A stretch of 15,716 nt of DNA from Thiotrichaceae bacterium (GTDB taxonomy: Bacteria; Pseudomonadota; Gammaproteobacteria; Thiotrichales; Thiotrichaceae): NCBI GenBank assembly GCA_027008665.1, contig JALVEA010000064.1:1-15716 (forward strand), given 5' to 3'. A program made the position numbers and the translations under genes. Positions 7,791 to 13,792 of this stretch are shown piece after piece (positions within the stretch are counted from its first letter, which is position 1; the number at the start of each line of letters is the position of its first letter). The notes beneath the pieces are model-generated. The model was given only the letters and a program-made list of their open reading frames with translations, had not been told where the DNA came from and ran no database searches.

Positions 7791-7811
7791 GTGACCTATT
7801 GTAAGGGTCAC
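7791..7811 (+). promoter_or_regulatory. Candidate ThrRS translational operator mimicking the tRNA-Thr anticodon arm
   Basis: A stem of GUGACCU (7791-7797) with GGGUCAC (7805-7811), six Watson-Crick pairs plus a closing U-G, encloses a seven-base loop AUUGUAA (7798-7804). Laid on a tRNA anticodon loop this gives U at position 33, UGU at 34-36 and A at 37 and 38. UGU is the anticodon of a threonine tRNA. The ribosome site GGAG (7816-7819) begins four bases after the stem. In E. coli, ThrRS is known to repress its own translation by binding a hairpin with an anticodon-like loop just upstream of the thrS ribosome site. Position and loop identity here fit that scheme; the function is inferred. Confidence 0.7.
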
Positions 7812-7827
7812 CACTGGAGAAAATATA

Positions 7828-9747
7828 ATGCCAATTATAACTTTGCCCGATGGAAGCCAACGTTCCTTTGATAAGCCTATTTCCATTCTTGATGTTGCCG
7901 CTGATATTGGTGCTGGTTTAGCTAAAGCGACTATTGCAGGAAAAATAAACGATGATATTTTGGATGCCAGTCATCTCATTGAAACCGATTGTGAATTGCA
8001 GATATTCACAAATACTAGTGAAGAAGGCTTGGAGGTTATCCGACATTCCTCGGCGCATTTAATGGCACAAGCGGTTAAACAATTATTCCCCGATGCACAA
8101 GTAACGATTGGCCCTGTGATTGAAGATGGCTTTTTTTATGATTTTGCCTACCAACGCGCTTTTACCCCTGAAGATGTCAATGCAATAGAAAAGCGTATGC
8201 AGGAAATTATTAAACAGGATATTCCGATTCAACGCAGTCTCATGTCACGCGATGAGGCCATTGCCTTTTTTAAGCAAATGGGAGAAGACTATAAGGCAGA
8301 AATTATTGCTGACATTCCTTCTGATGAAGATTTATCGCTGTATAAACAAGGCGATTTTATTGATCTTTGCCGTGGCCCTCATGTCCCTAGTACAGGGAAA
8401 ATACCCGCTGTTAAATTAATGAAACTGGCAGGTGCTTATTGGCGTGGTGACTCTACTAATGAAATGCTGCAACGTATTTATGGCACTGCGTGGAGCAATA
8501 AAAAGCAATTAAAAGCCTATATTCGTCGTATTGAAGAAGCCGAAAAACGTGATCATCGTAAAATTGGGCGCAAACTTGATTTATTCCATATTCAAGAAGA
8601 AGCCCCCGGAGAAATCTTTTGGCATGCCAAAGGCTGGACTATTTATCAAACTATCGCGCAATATATGCGCGAGCAACAACGACTACGCAATTATCAAGAA
8701 ATTAACACTCCTCAATTGGTTGATTTTTCACTCTGGGAACGCTCAGGTCATGCGGCAAAATACAGTGATGATATGTTCTCACTCGAATCCGACGGAAAGC
8801 AATTTGCACTAAAACCAATGAACTGCCCTTGTCATATTCAAGTGTTTAATCAAGGGTTAAAAAGTTATCGTGATTTGCCCCTACGCCTTGCAGAATTTGG
8901 CTCTTGTCATCGCAATGAAATGTCAGGGGCATTACATGGTTTAATGCGAGTGCGTGCTTTTGTTCAAGATGATGGACATACTTTCTGCACTGAAGATCAA
9001 ATTCAATCCGAAGTTGCGGATTTTATTGATTTTTTACACGATGTTTATAAAGACTTTGGCTTTAATGAGGTTATTTATCGTCTATCCACTCGACCTGAGA
9101 ACCGTGTCGGCAGTGATGAAAACTGGGATAAAGCAGAAAAAGCTTTAGCAGATGCGCTTGATGCCCAACAGCTTGACTGGGAAGAACTTCCAGGTGAAGG
9201 GGCATTTTATGGCCCTAAAATTGAATTTTCACTAAAAGACAGTATTGGGCGCGTATGGCAATTAGGCACTATTCAGGTTGATTTTTCCATGCCAGAACGC
9301 TTAGATGCCCAATACGTTGCCGAAGATGGCTCACGTCAAATACCTGTTATGTTGCATCGTGCTATTCTTGGCTCCTTTGAACGCTTTATTGGTATCCTTA
9401 TTGAACATCATGAAGGGCGCTTTCCACTATGGTTATCACCTGAGCAAGTAGTCGTCATGAATATTACTGATAAACAAGCTGATTTTGTAAAAAGTGTGGT
9501 GAATAGATTGAAAAAAGCAGGGATTCGCGCCTTATCAGACTTGAGAAATGAAAAAATAGGCTTTAAAATCCGAGAACATACTTTACAACGCATCCCCTAT
9601 TTATTAGTCATAGGAGACCGAGAAGTAGAGACTGATTCGGTTGCAGTGCGAACACGCTCAGGTAAAGACTTAGGAACACTAACTGTTTCTGATCTAATTA
9701 ACACCATAAAGAGTGAAATAGCTACTCGCGGGTCAACTAGCCCTTAG
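7828..9747 (+). CDS. thrS: Threonyl-tRNA synthetase
   Basis: 639-residue class II aminoacyl-tRNA synthetase that charges tRNA-Thr; close to the 642 residues of the E. coli enzyme and nearly collinear with it. Parts in order: TGS domain (about 1-61); editing domain with HSSAH (His73, His77) and CRGPH (Cys181, His185), which clears mischarged Ser; catalytic core with the zinc ligands Cys333 (MNCPCH), His384 (DDGHTF) and His510 (MLHRAILGS); and a C-terminal anticodon-binding domain starting near 535. All key residues are present. Start ATG has GGAG eight bases upstream. The leader carries a terminator-like hairpin and an anticodon-arm-like hairpin, suggesting autoregulation. infC follows in the same direction after an unusually long 244-base spacer. 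Confidence 0.98.
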   Translation: MPIITLPDGSQRSFDKPISILDVAADIGAGLAKATIAGKINDDILDASHLIETDCELQIFTNTSEEGLEVIRHSSAHLMAQAVKQLFPDAQVTIGPVIEDGFFYDFAYQRAFTPEDVNAIEKRMQEIIKQDIPIQRSLMSRDEAIAFFKQMGEDYKAEIIADIPSDEDLSLYKQGDFIDLCRGPHVPSTGKIPAVKLMKLAGAYWRGDSTNEMLQRIYGTAWSNKKQLKAYIRRIEEAEKRDHRKIGRKLDLFHIQEEAPGEIFWHAKGWTIYQTIAQYMREQQRLRNYQEINTPQLVDFSLWERSGHAAKYSDDMFSLESDGKQFALKPMNCPCHIQVFNQGLKSYRDLPLRLAEFGSCHRNEMSGALHGLMRVRAFVQDDGHTFCTEDQIQSEVADFIDFLHDVYKDFGFNEVIYRLSTRPENRVGSDENWDKAEKALADALDAQQLDWEELPGEGAFYGPKIEFSLKDSIGRVWQLGTIQVDFSMPERLDAQYVAEDGSRQIPVMLHRAILGSFERFIGILIEHHEGRFPLWLSPEQVVVMNITDKQADFVKSVVNRLKKAGIRALSDLRNEKIGFKIREHTLQRIPYLLVIGDREVETDSVAVRTRSGKDLGTLTVSDLINTIKSEIATRGSTSP

Positions 9748-9845
9748 CTAAAGATGATGATGGGAATCTACCAGTTTGAGTATTCTGGGGTAAATTTTTA
9801 TTATTTGTCGGAAAAATACTCGCTAATTTAAACGTGGAAATTGAT

Positions 9846-9926
9846 CCCCTTAGCCAAAGACAAAGGAGGTTTCTTGCCACTATTTTTATAAACTGTTATG
9901 TGGGCTATTATTTAAAAATAGCGCAC
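9846..9926 (+). promoter_or_regulatory. Diverged copy of the thrS leader upstream of infC
   Basis: Positions 9846-9893 align without gaps to 7739-7786 of the thrS leader with 40 of 48 identities (counted by eye), including the AAAGACA loop, TTGCCAC and TTTTATAAAC. The terminator-like stem is damaged here and the T-run is interrupted. Six bases further on a hairpin follows at the equivalent place: GTGGGCTATT (9900-9909) with AATAGCGCAC (9917-9926), one mismatch and a seven-base loop AUUUAAA. It shares GTG..CTATT with the thrS operator but no longer shows UGU. It looks like a duplication of the whole leader; whether it still regulates infC is unknown. Confidence 0.65.
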
Positions 9927-9928
9927 AT

Positions 9929-9960
9929 TGGAATGAAAAAATTATTGTATTTTCATTCCA
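9929..9960 (+). promoter_or_regulatory. Perfect 11-bp hairpin just upstream of the infC ribosome site
   Basis: TGGAATGAAAA (9929-9939) pairs without mismatch with TTTTCATTCCA (9950-9960) around a 10-base loop, ending 17 bases before the GGAGG of infC. There is no T-run, so it is unlikely to be a terminator. It could be a protein-binding operator or translational control element; no known motif is recognised. Confidence 0.45.
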
Positions 9961-9991
9961 TACTATTAATTTGCTTTGGAGGAAACAAGGC

Positions 9992-10522
9992 ATCGCTCGT
10001 AATCAAAAGAAAAATCGTATCAATGACGCCATTACTCTAACACGAGTACGTCTTATTGATGCAACCGGTGAAAATAAAGGAATCGTATCTTTTCAAGATG
10101 CCCTCACAGAGGCTAAATCACAAAACCTTGATTTAGTTGAAATTGTGCCAAATGCAGAACCCCCTGTCTGTCGCATAATGGATTATGGGAAATTTAGATT
10201 TGAATCCAGTAAACAAAAAGGGGCTGCGAAGAAAAAACAAAAGAAGACGCAACTAAAAGAAATTAAAATGCGTCCGGGTACCGATATTGGTGATTACAAT
10301 ATCAAGCTTAAAAAACTGATTCAATTCCTTGAAGATGGTGATAAAACCAAAGTCACTATTCGCTTCCGTGGGCGTGAAATGGCACATCGAGAGTTAGGCA
10401 TGGAAATGCTAAAACGCGTTGAAAAAGACCTAGAAGAAGTAGGCACAGTAGAACAATATCCAAAAATGGAAGGTCGTCAAATGATTATGGTACTTGGACC
10501 TGTTAAAAAACAGAAAAACTAA
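9992..10522 (+). CDS. infC: Translation initiation factor IF-3 (predicted AUC start)
   Basis: About 176 residues, close to the 180 of E. coli IF3, which binds the 30S subunit and checks the start codon. The N-terminal domain carries AEPPVCRIMDYGKF, a lysine-rich linker helix follows (KKKQKKTQLKEIKMRPGT), and the C-terminal domain has TIRFRGREMAHRELG. In this frame the only upstream conventional start is TTG at 9971, which lies ahead of the strong ribosome site GGAGG (9978-9982) and so cannot be used with it. The codon nine bases after GGAGG is ATC (9992), giving M-ARNQKKNRIND, the expected IF3 N-terminus. Rare starts such as AUU are established for infC and allow IF3 to repress its own synthesis; AUC fits this. 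Downstream partners rpmI and rplT are missing. Confidence 0.93.
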   Translation: MARNQKKNRINDAITLTRVRLIDATGENKGIVSFQDALTEAKSQNLDLVEIVPNAEPPVCRIMDYGKFRFESSKQKGAAKKKQKKTQLKEIKMRPGTDIGDYNIKLKKLIQFLEDGDKTKVTIRFRGREMAHRELGMEMLKRVEKDLEEVGTVEQYPKMEGRQMIMVLGPVKKQKN

Positions 10523-10558
10523 GAGCTTAACTATTAGAAATGGTAACTTCTTATTTTT

Positions 10559-10601
10559 GGAGTTCAAGCTTTAACCCGTCACTCGCACAAGCTTGGACTC
10601 C
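10559..10601. repeat. 13-bp inverted repeat downstream of infC
   Basis: GGAGTTCAAGCTT (10559-10571) and AAGCTTGGACTCC (10589-10601) pair with one G-U position around a 17-base loop. There is no T-run, so it is not a standard terminator, although it lies 36 bases after the infC stop and could stabilise the transcript end. It may be a dispersed repeat unit. Confidence 0.45.
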
Positions 10602-10674
10602 AACCTGTTATTTTCTGCTAAATCACTTTCCCGCTTTTAGAAATTCCCAATCAGTAAATATTCAGCTAACCCAT

Positions 10675-10902
10675 TCAACGCGCAATAGGCTTCCGAAAAT
10701 ATTCCAGACGTTCTTTATCCATAGCCCAAGGTAAGAATGAGGATATATCTTCAGATGGTGCAGAATTATTTTCAGCACAGGCTTGCAAGTAAATAGAGAG
10801 CCAAGTATGAGGATTTAATTCCCATAGCTGTAGTGTTTTAATCCATCCCATCATTACAACAGCAAGTTCTGCACTCCAAATACTGCCTGAGCCATAGAAG
10901 CT
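10675..10902 (-). pseudogene. IS66-type transposase C-terminal fragment
   Basis: 75 codons ending in TGA at 10675-10677 read SFYGSGSIWSAELAVVMMGW, then KTLQLWELNPHTWLSIYLQAC and finally SSFLPWAMDKERLEYF. This layout (GS..WSAEL, W..NP..WL.. YL..C, FLPW) is that of the extreme C-terminus of IS66-family TnpC transposases. A stop codon lies immediately upstream, and the catalytic DDE core and the accessory genes tnpA and tnpB are absent, so the element is dead. A 9-bp direct repeat ATTCAGCTA lies at 10660-10668 and 10935-10943 on either side, possibly a trace of the event that trimmed it. Confidence 0.6.
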
Positions 10903-10970
10903 TCAACGACCTGCCACGGGCATTCGTAACGCTTATTCAGCTACGACGTAAGGTTGGGTTTTAGGATTGA

Positions 10971-11027
10971 ATAGGGTGTCTGATGTTATGCAGTGAAAAG
11001 CGATTAATGCATGTTTATGCACCCTAT
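10971..11027. repeat. 57-bp segment with 8-bp inverted ends abutting the intron 3' end
   Basis: ATAGGGTG (10971-10978) and its exact complement CACCCTAT (11020-11027) bound a short AT-rich segment. The right end coincides with the predicted 3' splice end of the group II intron remnant, so this may be the intron's 3' exon or target palindrome. No coding content. Confidence 0.35.
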
Positions 11028-11059
11028 AGGGGTAGGGAAGTTTCACCTCCCCTCCCTCC

Positions 11060-11092
11060 GAACCGTACATGCAGTTCTCCCGCATACGGCTC
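11060..11092 (-). ncRNA. Group II intron domain V
   Basis: Minus-strand bases 11092-11060 form the catalytic domain V hairpin: GAGCCGTA pairs with TACGGTTC, followed by a two-base bulge and an upper stem closed by a GAGA tetraloop. The next bases up to 11026 form domain VI (purine-rich GGAGGGAGGGGAGG against CTTCCCTACCCC), with an unpaired A in the expected branch region. Both domains look intact although the rest of the ribozyme is lost. Confidence 0.75.
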
Positions 11093-11133
11093 TCCAGTTG
11101 ATAGTTTCTTCATCGAGATTGGCACGCTACAAC

Positions 11134-11476
11134 CTAAGCTTCATGACTGGTGAAAAGCCCAAGTTTTGCGAAGTAGGCATTTGGATATTTTCTATGAGCA
11201 TTGATATTCTTTCCCCAACCTTTCTTCTTGTTGCGTCTGAGTATTAATGCTCTTAATCGCCGTCGCACAAAACCATCATTTGCCTTAAACGTGTAGCGAT
11301 GGGCGTGTTTGAAATAACCAGCCTCTTAACATGGGGTTTAAGTCGTTAGTGATTTCTTTTAAACTTCCTGAGCGACTACGTTTAGTCTTAACTCGTACTT
11401 TGTCTCGAAGGCTCATTAGGCTTTTCTTGCGAACGAATCGTCTGCCCGCTTCAAACCGATAACCCAGAAATTCAAA
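11134..11476 (-). pseudogene. Group II intron reverse transcriptase, C-terminal fragment with frameshift
   Basis: From about 11476 leftward the frame reads FEFLGYRFEAGRRFVRKKSL, then LKEITNDLNPMLRGW, the end of the thumb/maturase region of LtrA-type proteins. At about 11320 (after RGW) the frame is broken. Continuing in the neighbouring frame gives YFKHAHRYTFKAND, then FVRRRLRALILRRNKKKGWG and ends FTSHEA at the TAG 11134-11136, as in intact family members. The RGW-YFKH joint lacks about two residues (usually FG), consistent with a small deletion. The catalytic YADD half is missing entirely. Confidence 0.7.
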
Positions 11477-11666
11477 ACTTTCTCCTTTCTGGCTACAGTT
11501 GCCTACCAGTTCCCCCCCACTCTGCCTCGCGGCAACGCAGTTACTTTCAGCTACAGGGCTATGGCTTTCCCTAACACGGACTTTCACCATGTTAATTAAA
11601 CGCCTTCGAGGGCGTACTGTTCCCAAATGGAAATTTAGGAACAAGCGGAAAAACTATCCATAAAAA

Positions 11667-13772
11667 TCAAACAGTTTTAGGTATCACGCCTTTAATCAAT
11701 TGTTTGGCTTGGCGTAATTTACGTGAGAGTACTGGAATTTTATTGGCTTTTTTTCCTCCTTGGTGGGCTATGTTTTTTTGAATTTGTTGCACAATAAATT
11801 CGGGGCTTGTATAAGCGCCTGTTTTCCAGTTGATATAGCGAGGGTAAAGAATTAAGGTTGCTGCGACTAATTGATCTAAGCTTATGGCGTTTTTGCGTTT
11901 AGGATTGCGTCGTTTTAGGTAATGTCGATCTTCTGTTAGACCCCAGTTGGAGTAGAAAGGCAGGCCATAACAGACGACTTTAATTTCACGCAATAATCCT
12001 TCAAACCCTACCAATGAGGTCATGGTATGTACTTCATCTGCAATATCTAGGCAGTCGGTAATGCTAATGTCATCTAGCATTAGATCACAGTATTTATCAA
12101 TTATTTCATCTTTTACTGCGCCTTTACGGTTGCCACTGATAACATCAGGATGGGGTTTAAAGACAATATAAGCATCAGGGTTTTTTTCTCTAACAATGGT
12201 GATGAGTTGACTGTTACTTTTAATATCCACACAGCCTAAGCGAATGGAGGCATCATCTTCAACCTGTCCTGGAATAAGAATAACTTTTTGCCCCGCTGTT
12301 GATTTAATCAGCCGTAATGGTAGTGTTTTTCCTGAATTATATTTACTGATTTTTGCCGCTAGTAATAGGGTTTGTAATTGGCTCGCACGTTTTAGCAAGG
12401 GAGGATCAAAGCGATGATTTTGTAAAATATATTCTAAATCACTGCTTTGATTAGGATCAAAATAAATACCACGACTGTCTAGCACTAAAGAGCAAGGAGC
12501 GGTCAAGTCAGTACCGATACCAATAGAACGTATAAAGCCGTCTTCCATTGCTTTAATGGGGATATTAAATTGCTGTGAAAGTTTCTGAGCTTCCGTTTTA
12601 TCTTTACTTGCCCAAAGAACGATTTGCGATGATGGTGTAAAGCCCTTTTTAATTGCTTGTTTTGCTGAAGAAACAAAATGAATACTATTATTCGGTGATT
12701 GTAAAAAAGCACGAATATATTTGAGTTTCCATAAAGTAAAACCAAAGCAAAAGATTTGACCTTGTGTGTTTTTGCGTTGTTGTTGCTGTAGTGTGAAATA
12801 GTCCAATACCGCTTCTATTTCACAGGGTTGTAAGGTATCAGGATGAATATAGTGGCTATAACGAATATAAGCGGCTGCGAATATTTGTGGCAGTGTTAGC
12901 TTGTTTTTACGTCGTTTCCAGACGGAAAGTGGGGGTCTTGCTCTGTCATCGGTTAATCCCCAGCCTGCATAAAAAGGCACACCAAAACAAGTGACGGGTT
13001 TATTTAAGAGTAATGCCTCAAATCCCATTTGTGAGGTGGCAACATAGACGTGTTTAACCTTTTTAATTAAAGCCAGAGGGTTGATGTTATCGCTAATAAT
13101 ATGAATACGTGGATTGCTTTGTTTTAAGGGTAAGCAACCTTTCTTTTTGCCTGCAATCACATCTGGGTGTGTTTTTATAATAATGGTGGCGGTAGGATGT
13201 TCATCCAATGCAGCTTGTAACATTTCATCAAAGCTATTGTCATCAATATAGCCATATTTTAAGGACATATCCCCCGCTGTTTGATCCACAACTAACACCT
13301 TTTCGCCTTTAGGTAATGCATTCCTAGCTAGGGTAGGGGCAGTATTATTATATTTTGATAAGTTGTACCTTGTAATTTGTTGAATACAAGTATTGGCACG
13401 TTCTATTAAGGCATTATCAAAAAAAAGTTTAGGATTAGCTGAGAGTAAAATCTCAAGATCAGATGCTTCAGTGGCATCATAATAAATACCTGTACGATCA
13501 ATAATCATTGAGCAACAGGTATCCCCAAGCACACCTTGACCGCAAGAATGCAAAAAGCCATCTTCTAAAATAAAATAAGGCAGTTTATATTTGCTCGCAA
13601 ACTGAATCGCTTTATGGGTGTTTGCCTTTCTTCCCCAGCCAACAATAGCGCTTAGTTCTTGAGGTTGAGTAGGATTATGATAAATTTCTTCCGCATTCAG
13701 AAAGGTCGATAATGTAGGTATTTTTTTTATACCTGAAGAAAAAACGCCTATTTTTTGTTTATTGTTATTCAA
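11667..13772 (-). CDS. kpsC: KpsC-type capsule beta-Kdo transferase (two-domain)
   Basis: 701 residues with two homologous halves, the hallmark of KpsC, which builds the short poly-Kdo linker joining group 2 capsules to a lipid anchor at the inner membrane. Paired motifs: EDGF at 70-73 and 410-413; VVDQTAGDMSLKYG and LIPGQVEDDASIRLG; KTHPDVIAGKKKG and KPHPDVISGNRKG; VPFYAGWGLTDDR and LPFYSNWGLTEDR. Each half is thus one retaining Kdo-transferase module. The start is TTG at 13772, with a strong AGGGG ribosome site six bases upstream; no ATG is suitably placed. It follows the GT/Capsule_synth gene by 20 bases in the same direction, so they form an operon reaching beyond the right edge. The decayed group II intron lies just downstream. 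Gene looks intact. Confidence 0.9.
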   Translation of the reverse strand: MNNNKQKIGVFSSGIKKIPTLSTFLNAEEIYHNPTQPQELSAIVGWGRKANTHKAIQFASKYKLPYFILEDGFLHSCGQGVLGDTCCSMIIDRTGIYYDATEASDLEILLSANPKLFFDNALIERANTCIQQITRYNLSKYNNTAPTLARNALPKGEKVLVVDQTAGDMSLKYGYIDDNSFDEMLQAALDEHPTATIIIKTHPDVIAGKKKGCLPLKQSNPRIHIISDNINPLALIKKVKHVYVATSQMGFEALLLNKPVTCFGVPFYAGWGLTDDRARPPLSVWKRRKNKLTLPQIFAAAYIRYSHYIHPDTLQPCEIEAVLDYFTLQQQQRKNTQGQIFCFGFTLWKLKYIRAFLQSPNNSIHFVSSAKQAIKKGFTPSSQIVLWASKDKTEAQKLSQQFNIPIKAMEDGFIRSIGIGTDLTAPCSLVLDSRGIYFDPNQSSDLEYILQNHRFDPPLLKRASQLQTLLLAAKISKYNSGKTLPLRLIKSTAGQKVILIPGQVEDDASIRLGCVDIKSNSQLITIVREKNPDAYIVFKPHPDVISGNRKGAVKDEIIDKYCDLMLDDISITDCLDIADEVHTMTSLVGFEGLLREIKVVCYGLPFYSNWGLTEDRHYLKRRNPKRKNAISLDQLVAATLILYPRYINWKTGAYTSPEFIVQQIQKNIAHQGGKKANKIPVLSRKLRQAKQLIKGVIPKTV

Positions 13773-13792
13773 CGTAGCCCCTAATTTAGTAT

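Larger units (their letters stand above)
11026..11640 (-). mobile_element. Group II intron remnant with large internal deletion
   Basis: On the minus strand the segment begins with sequence typical of the 5' RNA region of bacterial group II introns (GGTGAAAGTCCGTGTTAGG, then CCCTGTAGCTGAAAGTAACTG, about 11590-11530). At about 11480 it passes abruptly into the C-terminal part of the intron reverse transcriptase (LtrA), then into intact domains V and VI ending CCCCTAT near 11026. The rest of domain I, domains II-III and most of the reverse transcriptase are gone, so the intron can neither splice nor move by itself. The canonical GUGYG 5' end is not seen; the 5' boundary is approximate. It sits directly downstream of the kpsC-like gene. 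Confidence 0.75.

Noticed and set aside
9834..10040. 68-residue reading frame across the infC leader and start
   Set aside because: It uses the region of the duplicated leader and hairpins, overlaps infC in another frame, and has no family features; it is a shadow.
10540..10734. 64-residue plus-strand frame after infC
   Set aside because: It covers the 13-bp inverted repeat and the end of the IS66 fragment in antisense; no ribosome site and no recognisable motif. It is not rpmI (L35).
11011..11247. 78-residue plus-strand frame
   Set aside because: It runs antisense through domains V/VI and the reverse transcriptase remnant of the group II intron and has no protein-like features.
11285..11644. 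119-residue minus-strand frame as an intact protein
   Set aside because: Its first half is translated group II intron RNA and only its second half is reverse transcriptase; the ORF is an artefact of the internal deletion.
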